This document shows, in pieces, positions 25,801 to 40,800 of a DNA stretch of 64,000 nt (positions are counted from its first letter, which is position 1; every line of letters starts with the position of its first letter). This DNA is from Thysanoteuthis rhombus (Eukaryota > Mollusca > Cephalopoda > Oegopsida > Thysanoteuthidae): NCBI GenBank assembly GCA_963457665.1, contig OY735202.1, forward strand, positions 44,563,903 to 44,627,902. Direction: 5' to 3'. A model generated the notes under the pieces. It saw nothing but the letters and a program-made list of their open reading frames with translations. It was not told the origin of the DNA and searched no databases. The translations under genes were made by a program, and so were the position numbers.

Positions 25801-28800
25801 TTTTGAATAACAATGAGCAGAGAAATATACCAGTTAACAGAAAAGTCAAAACAAGTACAACGATATTGGTTCAAATAAATTGATGAATGCCTACATGACC
25901 TTCATTTATAATCATACAAATATGGAGAAAATATAGATAATGAGGTGAAATGAGTTTAACAAAGAAGAGAATCCAGAAAGCCAAATATTAATATTAGATA
26001 GAAGTAGGATAAGATATAAAGCCGGTGATTTTGCTTCTACCCACCAAGAACAAAGCATTCATGTACAGTCTTTCTGATGGTCAGACTTGGCACGAACAGG
26101 TGAATAACGATCGTATAACGTTTGGGTTGTTTCAAACATGCATCTAATGTTTCTAACTGTTTGCACAATGTTTTTCAGTCAAAAAAAGAAAAAAAAAAAA
26201 AAAGAAAGGACCCTGACTAAGATAGTATGTGTAACATCCCTTGAAAAATTGTCACAAATCATTTCCATGAAAAAGAATTAAAAAACCCCATTGTTTATCT
26301 CATGGGTGCATACAAATGGTAAACAATGGCTAAATTGTATGTAATCATTAATCGAATATACTGTTTGCACAAATAAAACAACTGAACAACTTACTTAATT
26401 TGAAAATTAATTTCAGCAGAAAAATTTATCAGGACTTAACTAGAGGTAGCTGTATGCACAGGGGGTTTTGTTTGTAATCAAATTTATATTCCGGTCTTCA
26501 AATAAAATGTTTGGATTAAAATTTTTTCTGTCCTGCGATATTAGAAAATTAGATACTATATGTGTACAAGTGAACTCAGCCCAAATAATTGAAATGAATC
26601 ATCGTTGCCAGTGCCATATATGGGCTAAGCTTATTTCTAACTCGTGTGTGTGTGTGCATGATTCGTACATGCCAAATGTGTATTAATTTCATCTTAATAC
26701 CTAATAAACCAAAGAAAAAGGATATGTATTCTGAATTTGATACATTACAGAAGCTAAAAAAGGCACAATTAAAGCTACAATAACAAAACTGAAGTTGGTA
26801 CTGAGAGGTTCATCAAATGAGCAAAAGGCTGTGTTCTATCAATTTCCAAATAATCTATTGAACAGTTTTACAACCAGACTCCAAGTCATAAGTAATTGTA
26901 GATATTCTAGCATGTAAGTAATCAGTTTGGATTATTATTAAATCCTAGTAGAATTTTTAATCCTACACTTGATTTATTAACACAATTTATTTCTCTTTCA
27001 GACTTTGTGACAAAAGACCAGAGAGTTTATGTGTGAAAGTACAGTTAAGCATTGGTTGTAAATAAACGATTCTAAGGAAAAAATTTTTTAGTCTTTATTT
27101 TCATTTGAGAGGGTGGCTAAACAGTAATGACAAAGTGTCAAATAAAGATATTTTCCATTAAATTTTATTCGATGGAATACATTGTAATTTTTATGACTGA
27201 CTCCTTTTCACATTCATTACAACTTGGTTTATTTCTTGTTTTTTTTTTTTTTTTTTTTTAAATGGCCTGAATAACAATAATAAAAATTCAGCCCAAGATC
27301 TATTTACTTTTTCTTTTTCTCCTTGATGCATTTATACAAGGAAGATTTCCTTTTTTATGATTTCAAAACTAACATGAAATTTCTATTTACTTCATCGGTG
27401 TATAAGATTACTTGAAGTAGATTTTTAAAGGCTTTACTTAGGTGGGAGGGAAGTCCTAAAGTCTATTGATGGGAATTTCATGGTACTTATTCAGGTTGGT
27501 CAAAAAATTTAAAAATTCAGCTGAAGGTAAGTTGTCATACAAATTAACAAATAATAATGATTTCTAATATTTCATCGAATAAATTTGAAAAATATCTTTA
27601 TTTGACACACTTTTTAGAAATATTTTTCAATTAATGAAGGGAATAAAAATCATAAGCATACAACAAGTGTTGAGACATAAGCATTAGTCATTGTTCATCA
27701 ACTGTGTGCTACTGTTTGTATGACATTGTTTGCAACTGTTCAAGAACAAACGGTACTTGTTCTTGCTTCAGTGTTTGTTTACTGTTTGGATACCATTTGC
27801 GAACAGTTGTGTGCAAACGTTATACGAACGTTCAAAGATCATGTCTGTTCTGGGTGGGTATTAAAGTATATATTCGAGAGAACAGGTTAAAAGGCATTTT
27901 GAGAAGTAGATTTTTCAAAAATAGATTGAATCCAGATAAAGTCAAAATTTTCGGCGTAAGATTATTTTAACTAGTATTGGGTTAAAACAGAAGAGAGTGC
28001 ATATGATGCAAGACACTTTCACATAATTTCCAAACGAGAAAGAAAATTCTTACATCTCGCTTTTTCTATCTAATAAAAATACTCTGATTTGTCAAAATTC
28101 TAAAACTATCCCGATTCATATAAAAGTTTTCATCTTAAAAGAAAAAAAAAAAAAGGTATATTCCAGTCCTATTGAGAAACAAATGATAAATTTAAGATAT
28201 TCTATCTAAATACAATCAATATTGTTTCTTAGTATAACACAATGCAAAATGTGTTCAACAGTGAATATGCTTTCAAACTGCCAACCAAATATTTGCAATA
28301 TTTCAATCAATTTTAGTACCCAATCAAATCAGAATTTCTAAAAATGCAATGAGGTGAAAGTGTAAGTGCCTGCTACTTTTTATCAAGAAGCGAACAGTGT
28401 CTGAGCAGTTACTATAATGCATACACTACAATCTAAATCTGGACAGGACTTATTTCATACCTGTGGCCCAAGGTTTGGCTGTAAATAAATTAGTCTGAAC
28501 AGAGCTGCTGACTCTTGGTTCGCTAATCTCAGGATTGCTGTAACTATTCATGGTTTCTGTGTTTTTCATGGGCAGCACCGTTTCCACAGGTAAGGCTTTA
28601 TCTTCGTAATTGTGCAACAGAGACACTGTATTATTATACGGAGTGAACGGCTTGGGACCAAGAAGACGTTTCGGCAAGGAATGTAAGGATGAACGTCTTC
28701 GGATAAAATCTGGATCTGATACAGTGCTAGAAGTTGGTACTTGTGTGACGGATGGTTGTTGAAGCTGAGGAAGAGGTGGTGGTGGTGGTGGTGATGTTGG

Positions 28801-31800
28801 GGGAGGTGGTGGTGAGATGGAGGTTGATGAATTACTCTCGGTAAAGTGGTTTTGACTGCTGTATGGAAGCATGCTGTTGGGAAGAGGTGGTTGTGAAGGC
28901 AAGGGTGGGTTTTTATAGTCAGTGTAGTCTAGAGACTGTGAGATGGAAGGATGTGGGGTCAGTTCTGGAGGACTATTTGTCCTTCCCAAGTAATCTGCAG
29001 TGGATGTGTTTGGAGGATGTGTTCTCCAGAGGTCACCTGAAAAACAGACACATAGCACTAAACAATGACAAATATAATGAAGATAATACATGCGCCTCAT
29101 CTACACCATTAGTTTTGGGGAGAAAATTCCAACAACTTTTGTGCTGTTGGGACAAGATTTAAACCTGTGTAAGAAGATGGATTTCTCTAAGTGCAATATT
29201 AATGCATGAATCCCATTGCTGCAAAATTATACCTTCTGATTTACAGTTTGCCGATAGTTGAATTGTCTTAAGCTAAGTTCCTGCTGAGCAGATAACCCAA
29301 TATTAACTATAACACTATAGAAAGATTTACCAGAGTCCGAATTTCAAATTTAGATCTAAATATATCAGTTCTGTATAAGTTAATAGTGATTTCACAAGTG
29401 TTTTATAAGTTCTGTGCAGCTATTATAATCAAATTAGCCCATGGCCTAGTGGATCATGTTGGCTCTTCTATAGCATTTCTTATGGCAGTGGGGTTACTTG
29501 GCAATGCCCATGTCCTCTCCAAGTAACACTTGATTGTACTAGGTTACAGGTTACGAGCAGCTGATTTATTGTGAGAGGTGGATACATTTCTTTCCCAAGA
29601 GGATAAGTGCAAAGTTAACATGATCTACATTAGCTGGGATTAGAACTGTTCATTTGCAGATCCCATTTTCCATACTGTTAACTGTTAATCCAAATTCACA
29701 CCCTTGTACAGCTATCGATCAATACTACAAAAAAATTAAATGAAATATCATATATATAATTTTTGTTGCACCAAAAGATTTAACTGGAGATTCACATTTA
29801 AAAATAAAAACAACCGGCCAGAGCACTTTTCCCCCCAGCTAAAACCAAATACCTAAAATTCATAGAGGCATCATCAGCCTTTTAGCGCCCATCATTGGAT
29901 AATCCTTCTCCAAGATTCGCCAGATCACTCTGTGGTGGGCATCACTGAGCCAGTACTTTCTAAACTTGCCTAGTTAGTCACACCATCGTATTTTCTGTCG
30001 GACACAGTTTTGCATATGATCTCTAGGGATCCATGTTATGAGTTGTGATGTCCAGTAGTTGTCTAGATGTATTAAATCGCTTGCAATGATGTATGAAACA
30101 TTTGCCCCTTGCATGGTTCCAAGTTACATTAAGGCAAAATGTATTACATGTCAGCTGAAATAAAAGGAATATTCTACAGAAAACTCTAAGGGTATAATTG
30201 CACAAAACAGAGGCAAAGCACAATAAAAGCCGGAAAAATTGCTCCAAGAATATAAATATTCTGTAGGAAAATCAAATGCTTATTTTTCATTATATTTTAT
30301 ATCAAATCGTATATTTTGGGGCGACTATAATATTTTCCCCCATAAGCTTGCTTGCCACAAAGTAATAAAAGATAAAAAATAAAAAAAACTAATATTACAA
30401 TGCATACAGTAGAATGCAGCCATAGATTGACTTCAGGCAAAAAAGAAGCTTTTCAAAAAAGCCGGTTTTAAAAAAGGAAAAGAAAAAAAAAATGATTGGC
30501 AAGTAAACTTACTAAGTCATGAACTGCAAAGAAATCATAGGGAAGAAATTGTTTATATTTACATGCAAAAATATAAAACCAACAAATCCAAAATACAGGC
30601 CTTCACTTATAAAAATTGTTAACAGAAATTCTTCAAGTTATCATTTTTTTTTTTTTTTTTAACTGCAGTGCAACCATCACCCAAAAGAATAAATACTGAA
30701 CATTACAGGTAACATATGTATCTGCATCAACCATGTAAGAGAATTGTTGAATAAAGAAAATTCTTAATACAGCCTTGACATTGCTGATCTACAAAGTGTA
30801 CGGGGTTCTGAAGAAAAGAAAATAGTTAACAAAACATGTTTTTTATGTTATTACATAGCCCAAGGAAAATTATTACATACATTCGAGCAGAGAACAAATG
30901 TTTTATAAAGACTACCACCCATTACAACTCATGTAAGCTTTATAACTGATCTATGAATGGTGTTAAATAGTAGATGTTAGTATTCATGTACATTGTGACA
31001 AATTAGACAGATTTAGAAATTCCTGGCTCTGCGACACCCATGATAGAGAGATCTGACGAATCTTGGGGAAAGGTCCATGTCCAACGACGGACTCTCAAAG
31101 GCTGCTGCTGCTGAGGATGGATGTTTTATGAATTTTGTAATTGTTTTGAAGTTGATGTGTAAATATTGTGTATAATTAGAGATTCCTAAAGAGGCATAAT
31201 AATTGATAAATATCAAGCTTTGCCAGATGACCCCATGAACACCTGTGATGCAGTATAATATTTACTTGTTTCAAAATGTTTTGTGGTTTATTTTCCTATT
31301 CAAATGTCTGTCTCATTATAAACCAGCATATACAGTATTGCTATCATTACACTATTGTACATGATGATCAGTAAAGAACCTTTATTGATATTATGAGGAA
31401 TTTTAGTTTATCTAAGGGTCCAAAGTCAGTTTGATACCTTTTCACCTTCAAAACATAGAACAATCTTGATTCAAAATTCCACACACAAGTCTAAATCATA
31501 TAACTCTCATTCTTTTAGTTTTTATCATAAAGAAACATTCTTATATCATTCTGTCCTAAATACACAGTATTACCTAGAAGTCGAAAATCGATTTTCATAT
31601 TCAAATTGAATTTGTAATGCATTTGCACACAGGGTTTCACTACTTTGAACAGATTTGTCTTCAATGGAGTAAAAGCTTCATACTTGAATTTAGATTATTC
31701 AGTTTAGCAAAAAAAATAAAAATTTTAAAAAAATTTAAAAAAATAGGTATAATAATATTCAACTAGATTTAAAAATTTGATTTCATAGCATTCTCATCAA

Positions 31801-34800
31801 TCATCTCCAGTTTTTATTAGTTGAAAGCAAAAACATGCCTGGCACCTTTCCCTAAACTGAAAAATACTAGTTTATCATCATTTGACATCAAAATAGAATT
31901 CTCTTGCCTTAGGCTGAAACTGACAATAAGACAATATATTTTTATTTTCTGATGCCGCAAAATGAAGAACTGATTAGCTTGGGAGGAAAGGAACAAAAAA
32001 TAAAGCTTTCCTCAGCATCCAACCCTTCAACAGTTATCTTAAATAACTCTGAAAATAGGTTACCTTGTTCAGGTTCTTTGTCATTTTCATCACTTATTCG
32101 TCCCCGAAACTTTTCATTGGAACCACGTTCTCTCCGTTGCTCTGCTTGTCTTTTAACATCTCTCACTGTCTGCGCACGTGGACGTTCTTTAGGTAATAAA
32201 CCTGAATCAAATAACACATTTTTTATTTAGTCATTTCCTACTACATGAAAATAGCCGAGGTTCAGTATTATTGGTCCACAATGAAATGAGAAAAATTGAA
32301 AAAAAATGTATAATTTTTCAACAGGAGTTTATTTCATTAAATTGAATTCAAGATTTTTTCTATTAATAAAATAGATGTAACACCTCATTTTCAGTAATCA
32401 TTCAAATCCTCTGAATTAAAATATCCTCCAAGATAAGTGAAAATGATATCAAATGATTTGGGGGGGGAAGAAAAAAAGAAAAATTTCTTCAATTAGTAAT
32501 TAAATCTGTTCAAAATACTCATGTTCAATCCTAATGCGTTTACCCTACCTATGTAACTACAGTGGAAAGGCTTGTGAAAACCATTTGTTCCATTTTGTAA
32601 TGTTCAATATAATTCTGTTTAGTTGAATGTAATTGAAAGGATTTTCTAGAAATTTGATGATATGGAAAAATATCAAAATTATATAGTCTTTTACATCATC
32701 ATGACTATTGACTTTCCCACTCTTTCCAGAGAACTAGTCTTTGGTTAACAGAAAAATGGAGCCCCATACAAGAGATCCAAAGACTCCTTGAAAAGGAACC
32801 TCATCTCCCGTGAAATCAACTATTGTCAGAGGGCAACAGAGACAACTGATAGGAACACAAGGCAACACAAGGTCTACCTCACAACCACATAGCAAGAGCA
32901 GAAGAAAAAAAGGCAATACTGCAAAGCAGAAGCTTACCCCCAACTACAAGACCTCCTCCTGTAACCATTGTGGAAAAGCATGCCTCTCCCACATAGGCCT
33001 CACTGGCCACCTTAGGGTTTGCAACAGACATGGAAAACCTTCCTAAATCTTTTTTTTGCGACACCATGTCATAATGACTATCGACAATGATATACCATTC
33101 ATTCAATATTTTGTTAAGTTTCTAAACTTGGATCTTTGTTGCTGCTATTCAAATAACTAGTTTAAACTGCTGATTATTCATTCAAAAAGAAAGTATCGAT
33201 GAAATTTCACAATTCAAAGTCTTATTTCTTTTTTAGAGTATGTTATGCTTGGAACCAAAATAAGAGTGACATGCTATAGGCTCTATGAATATGTAAATCT
33301 TGTAGTGTACAAAAAACAGATTGCCTTGATCCTTAATTGAAAACAAAACAAAATGAAAATATGCATATTGTCACTATCAATCTAAAAAGGTATGTTTTCA
33401 AGCCGAACCCCAATGTAACCAAATACGCTGTTGCCAACCAGTTTAATCAGGCCACAATAAAAATTCTTTTGTTCGAGAAAAAAAAATTTTTAAAGAAAAA
33501 CAAACCCAAGATCTTAAACAACAAGATTAATCCTCTGTCCAACAAAAATCGGTCAGTCTAAGAAAACACTTAAAAATAAAGAGAAACATTGTTCATCCGA
33601 AGATAACAAAACTACGCTTATTAAATCAACGCCTCACACACAGACCACTTTCGATAAAAGCAACACTGAAGTCAATTCTTTTGATAGTTTCCCAACATAC
33701 CTGCCCTGGTGCAGATATGTAAGCTTATCTGTCCACATTTCAATCAACATTCATATATACACACGTACCAACACAAATTCTGTCATCCTATTTTTACGTG
33801 TGCACATAACTTACAGCTATAAACATAGAAATGGCCAAACTCAATTGTCAAATCTTCTTTTTCAACACACACTTTCAAACAAGGGACTCTTCCTCATTAC
33901 ACAAGAGACTTTTGCCTGGATTCAATCATTGTTTCAGGAACAATTTTAGCAATTCAAGAAAACCCTTTCAAAAAAAACTTTGTAGAATATTTACACATAT
34001 TTATTCATAGAATACTTCAGATTCATTCTCTCATAAGGATATTTAACTGTTAAACTTTAAATCAACGACTTCATCTTTCAGCTGAATGTAACAATTCTAT
34101 ATTTGCAATATTGATACTCTTCATTATCAAAATGCAGCGATCCTAATTCTCTTTTATGCGATTGTGACACGCCTCATATTCCCTTCGAAAAGTCAGACAT
34201 CAAAATTCCTAAATCAGCAGCAACAATTGTGAAATAACCATTTTAAATAGCTACTACTTACATCATTGTGTTTCTTTCATGACTAAGCAAATTACCATAG
34301 TATTAAATGTTAACGTGGTAGGATTAAGTTTTAGATAACAATGGAGTAAATGATAAAACTAATGAATTTAATTACTTACGTAACACATTTTCCTTAACAG
34401 AAATAGGTAGCAAGACACAAATAGTCAAAATCCAATACCACACCCAAAAGTAATGGTTATTAAGCCAGTTTAGCAGATGATTATAATTGTATAGAAAATT
34501 TGGTACTCACAGACGGAGTACCCCACAACGGTAGTTTTGTGCCAGACTAAGCTAAGCTTAGTAAGTACTGTTTTTGATGGCATATAAGACCTACCTCATT
34601 TGAGTAGGGAATATTGAGAAAAAACATATTTCCCTGAATGCTTCTCATTAATCATTCATATTTTAGACTCCTCCAGTTCTGGCTAATATGAGGCTGGACA
34701 ATGAATGTTACTTTTACTTTTTAAGACATTTTTTTTTTCAAAGGCAAGGATGGTGAGGTCTGTTATGCAATCAAATATGGTATTTATCAAGTAGAAAAGA

Positions 34801-37800
34801 AGTATCAGTTTGCACTCTAATTCTACATTATTTTATTTATACAGACAAAATATATCCTGAAGACAGGAAAAAGTTGCAATGATTCCTCACTGGATACAGA
34901 TTGAGTACCCTTTATCTGAAATGTTTGAAAATCAGAAACTTTTTAAAAGCCAACATGACAGCACAAGTGGAAAATTACACACTTAACCTCACAATAGTAG
35001 GATTCAAAGACAAGAGACAAAACCAATTTCCAAGGTATTTAATCTCAATCTGACAAGAGTAAATAAAAGCTTGTTTATCTTGAGTTAAAACTTTAGAAAT
35101 GTAGAACTATATTTACATTACAAACAGTGAAAAATGAATCAAGTCTCAATCAAAACGAATTATCATCACCAAACATACACGCATTGTCTTTTTTGCTTTT
35201 TCTCTCTCATACCCTTATTCATAAGTGATACTAAAAAGAGAATACGGTCAGGATCATCTACGACATCAAGTCAAGCCATAGGAGACACTAGACAGAGGTG
35301 TCAGGTGCAATATCTCATTATGGTTATGCAAATGATCTGAAACATTTCTGGTCATAGGTATTAGATAACGGGTAATTATAAATCTTTAAATGATTGAATA
35401 GTTATGATCACTCACCATAAAACCTTTTGGTGTTGTCATCAGCATCACTTATATCCCACATGTTATCCTCTTCATAACTAATATCACCATCTAAAGTAGA
35501 AGTGACTGGGACGGCCACTCCAACCTCTTGACCACCCACCTGAAAAGGAAATAAAAATTAATGAAAATTATCTCTATGCTAAATCAATAAATCAAATTTG
35601 AGACTGACTTCCAAAATTGAAAAAATTGCCAACACTGAATAAAAGAATAAAGGTGACAAGGCATTAGGTCTTTTATGGTACGGGAAGGCATACAAACACT
35701 TCAGAGAAGAATTTATCCAACTTATGACCAATTCGAGATACAACCTGTCAGTCAGAATGGAACCCGGTCATATGTTGAGAAGTACCTGAATATCAAAACT
35801 TGGGTTCAATCTGATGATTTCAATCTAACGACTTGCGATCACGATCAATAATTAAACAGAGAACAAACATGTTCAGAATAAATTCTATTTATGGCATCAC
35901 TTGCGTTTTCCACGGGGAAAGCAACTAGAATAGAGTAAAAAAATTTTTTTTAAAAACATAGATTCTCTAGATTTATTCTAGATGTTATTAAACCCTTCAG
36001 AATAAGGAGGAAAAAAAAGAAAAAGAGCTTTTAAAAAAAAAAAAAAATTTCTTGAAAGGTGGAGTACTGATGCCAGTTATCAAGTCTGTAGACAAAACGG
36101 TATGCCTAGGAGCACTGGAAAACACAAACAAGTATTAGAAAAAGGCTAGAACCCTTTGCCACCCTTGATGACTACAGTTGTTCCACACAGCAAATTCTGG
36201 CAGTAGAGGGGCATGGGGAGATTAAAACATTCATTTGAACCTGGTAAATGGGGTTTCAGTATGTTTCTGATCACTGTTGTCTTACTTTACCACTACTTCA
36301 GTTTTCTCCTACTGAGCTTTAGTCATTTTTTGCACCAACAAACTAAATATTTATGATGGTAAGAAAAGCTAATTTGATGATGATTAATCAATAAACTTTT
36401 CACCCCGAGATTTGTTTTAGCAAGTTTTGGCCCTCAATCTATATGTTATGCGTTAAAAATCAGAAAAAAGGGATTGTCAGAGGTGGGGCATACATACAAG
36501 CATCAAAAACTGAAATGTTATAAACTCAATACCAAGAATACTGACTGGCAGTGTCTAAAAGATTAACAGCAAGATGAGTAAGAAATACATGATTGGTCCA
36601 TGTAGTATCCAGCCATTCATTATCAGTGAAAAATAAGCCTACCTAGAGCGATGGCACCTTAGTCCCATTCAAAATATTCCCCTTGGGACCTCAAACTTTT
36701 CCCTTCAAGTTTTTTTAAACAGTCTTCTTTAAAGATCGCCATCAGCTGCCTGGTCATGTTTTCCTTAATCTCACCCATGGTCTGAAATCTCTTTGGAAAA
36801 AGCCTAAGTCACATTCAAATCTGGATGATAAGGCAGTCTGATAGATGTAAATGATGGAATGTTTCACCATAAAACGCTGCAAGATTTGCAAAGAACGTCT
36901 CTTGGTCATTGTGAATGAGATGGTCATTATACACATGCTCACTTAATAATATTTCATTGCCAACTGAGTAGCCCCACAGGAGAGTGTCAGTCCAAAACAT
37001 GTGCATTAAAGTCTATTCTGATTGGTTGCTAAGTTACCCCAAGGTGATGCAACTATTAATCGGGATATTCAAAATGGCTGGATACTTTTTGGAGAGACCT
37101 CCAATCTTCTTGGAAACTTGAGAAGAGAGTCAGATTACCTTGAAATGTGATGGTAACTGAGAATGCAATGGCTGCTCCTTATGAGATTCTAAAAGCACCG
37201 GAGAGGAACCAGATGCAGCATTGTTGTCAACTTGTAAGTGACTAGGTGAAGATGGACGGACATATTTGACAAAACCAACCTGCCCTTCATGATGACCTAT
37301 GTTAGAAGAGCCTTGAGGCGAAAACATGGATGGGTTTTCACTAGCCAAGTCATATGATTCCTTAGAATCAAGGTCAGTCTCCATGTATGTTGATGGCTTC
37401 TGCTTTTTGCTTGCGGCTACCTCATCGCTCGTTTCTAAAAAAAAAAAAAAAAAAATGAAGGAAATTTACGAAATTTTGATTGAAAATTTTACATACCTAA
37501 AATTTCTTCATTTCTGAAATATAAATCTTTTTCCAAAATGTTTTTTTGTATACATCAATTTTACATCAAAAATATATTTTCACAATTACATGATCAGGAT
37601 TCAATAAATTTTTAAAAGAAATTGATTAGTATATCTTTATAACAAATAATCTTTATGAATTTTGTAGATGGTTAAATAGAGCTTTAATTCTGTTCAACAG
37701 AATATGGACTTTTTGATGAGCTTACCTGGAGGAAGCTTTAATGTATGCAAGGCCTGGGATAAGCGAGCACCTTCTTTACTTAAATTATCCATTACATCCT

Positions 37801-40800
37801 TCACACGGTGTAAATCTTTCTCCATCTTGTAGCGAGTGTGATTTTGATCTCCCATCTATTGATAGAATGTTGAAAAATTAGAAAATAAAACCCTTTCTAA
37901 AATAAAGTACAGACTTGACAAGAAAATTCTACAATTAAGAAACTATCAAATTGCGAAAAAAGGGTAAAATGCCCAAGAAAATCCTTTGCCATGAATGTTC
38001 AATAAATATACATAGATTTATAAAGAATAAAAAAAGAAAAAGAAAAAGAAAAGGAAAATCTAAGATCTCCTTCTTTCTTAGTAGACAATGGAATGAAACT
38101 AAAATATTCTCTCCAGGGTGCTAGCCTGGATGAAGCACATATAGATCCAAGGATGTCCAGTCAACAGAATCCTCTCCATGGCTTCACTGAAATAGTCCAA
38201 AGGAAAGCAGAGCAATACATTTGGCATCAGCTTGGCAAGAGGAGCTGCCAGATGGAGTCAAAGTGAGCATTCAACTACCTTAGGGTAGCACTACTCTCTG
38301 GTTTGGAATCAGAGTTGTCTATCTCGTAGACTGATTGCCAAGACTAGAGAGCCCAGACTGCTCAGCTATTTACCATAAAGGAGGAATTGATTTATGCCTT
38401 TTCCCAAGGGCATTAGTGCAAAGTGAATGCGAACTGTCTCAGCTGAGTTTTAATTGCATTATCCATGTTGTTAACCCTTGGGCCAACCAAGGTCACTTAG
38501 AACATAGTGATGACATTAATTTCAACAATGTTACAGTAAAACCATACAACTTATTAGATTTTGAAAGCCTATACAGACATAGATTCATTTTTAAATACCA
38601 TTTCTGCAGTCTTTTTTTTTTTTCAATGAACTATATTTATAATACTATTTCTATTCTGCATTACTAAATACCATTATCAAATGGCCAGCACAATTCAATT
38701 CAAAAAGAAATCTGATATTTTAAGCGATGTTACATTTTTAACTGATCTAGATTCAAGTTCAAGAGTAGCCTGCTTGATCTTAAAGGACTTCACAATCTGA
38801 AGTTGAAAATTTTGTTTTGTTTATGTTACAGGAGCAAGGGTGTATATAAGATAGGGCGGTAAATAAGAGTTATTTTTCATAGTTGAATATTTTCCAATAA
38901 TCACTAACAAACAATTAGAGTTTTTCTTAGAAAGGCACCAATTCCATCATCAATATAATTTTAATATAATTTTAAGAACAACCATGAAATCCTCGAGTAA
39001 AAATTTCACTTGTAAAACACATGGAATTAACTCTTCTACCTATAAGCGTTCATATTAATCAAATACTATTTCAATTCTTCATTAGAGTTATTCGGTTAAT
39101 TCATTTTGTTATTCTTGTGAACAAGTTGAGTGGGTAAAGCAAAATAACTTTTATTTCAAACATGAGCAAATCCTCTATAATCAACATTTTTAGCTGTATC
39201 CTTGTAAAATCTATCAGGAATGTAGACACAAATATGCCAAGTCTTTTTAATCACAGTGGTGATAGGCATTTATCCAACTCCCAACAAGGGTAGAATGTGA
39301 CACAAGGTCAAGTTTAATGTGGGGACCTACCACTTGTGGGCAGTGCCTGAAATTATCCAATTCCTTCAGCACTTGCCTTTTGGCATGCCAGAATGCAACA
39401 GGGTTTAATCCTACCCCAAGTACAGCCCCCTGGAACTAGACATTTTTTTTTTTGCTCCAGTAGATATAGGTACCAGGTCACTTAGCATCAAAGAATTGAT
39501 GGATATCTGTTAGATCAATAGCAGAAAGTCCCAAGAATAAACCACCGAATGAAATCCAAGAAAACTTACTAAGGAGGGAACACTTCGACTCCGGCTTAGC
39601 TCACCATGGACTTTTGATCTCAATAAAGCAATTTCATGTTCCAATTTGCTACTTTCCGCATTGAGTTCTTCAAGTTTCTAGTGGGAAAAGAAACATAAAA
39701 AATGGGATCAAGATTAGATAAATTGTGTTTTTGTTTTTACAAGTGTAATATCCAAGTGTTTTTTACACACAAGTGTACACTCGATGTTTAATCAAAATTC
39801 TAATTTTATTTTATAAACATCAAACTAAACAACGATGAACAGCAAATCATATACTGGTGAATTTAATTAATTACAATGTTTTTTAAAAAAATCTTTAGAG
39901 AAAGTTTTGATTTTGACATCTAAACTAAAATATCTTCATTAACAAAAAAAAAAAAAGTTGAAGTCTTCAAAGGTCACATAAGGAAAAAAAATAAACCAAA
40001 GAAAGCAAGATATAATGAACATATTCTCCACTTTCCAAGTCTATTAAATCTAATTTTATCAAACTAACAGAATTTTTCAATTTCTTTAATCTATTATACA
40101 CTGATTTATTCCAACTAATGTTCTAATCCAAGATGAGGACAACAGTTCAAATAAATCTGTTTATAATAATGATAATTCCCATCTTCAAAATTCACACATA
40201 AATTTCTTTCTTCTAGTTAATATACAAACCAAAATGTTTTATATAGTAATTATTATTTCATTCTATTTATCAAATACCTCATCTTAACTATCTATCATAC
40301 AGTGAATACATAAATCATTATCTTCACTTTTAGCGGGGTAAGTTTTTAAGAAATTTTTTTAAAATCTTCAAATAGTCAATTAGTTATACTTCATATAAAT
40401 TCAAAATTAAAATAACACACTGGCAAAGCTCACAATATCATAAATTGCAAACTTGAGTGGTTGTTGTTACCTTAGAGGCTTCAGCAAGCTGTAACATGGC
40501 TTTTGAAAGTTCCTTATCAACAGTATGCAGCTGATTAGCAAGATGTTCCATCTGCTGTTGAGATCTGTCAGATGGCCTGTTCTGTTCATACTGGAGGTCT
40601 CTCAGGGTTTTCTCAAGGGTTTCCTAAAAACAAGATGTCAAAGATGCTATTATAAACATATAAAATGGAAAAAGAAAATACCTTCCGGGGAAACAAAAAG
40701 TACACAAAACAGAGTTGTAATCAGAAATAATGTTCTTTGCTACAGCAAATACAGGAGAAAACGTGCTGACCTATTGGAAGTCTATAAAATTCAGAACATT

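Larger units (their letters stand above)
21352..28460 (-). other. Intron between exons 15 and 16
   Basis: 7109 bp, the largest intron seen between the 20 main exons. It holds the minisatellite, the family U SINE at 22840, the family B element at 24085, and 13-base inverted sequences at 26112 and 27814. The rest is AT-rich with poly-A/T tracts, and I see no gene. Confidence 0.6.
32202..35415 (-). other. Intron between exons 13 and 14
   Basis: 3214 bp, holding the LINE fragment, a possible 5S SINE fragment and the second Tigger-like MITE. 33060-34500 shows nothing recognisable. Confidence 0.6.

Noticed and set aside
38335..38667. 110-codon plus-strand frame
   Set aside because: Most of it is a SINE read in the opposite direction.
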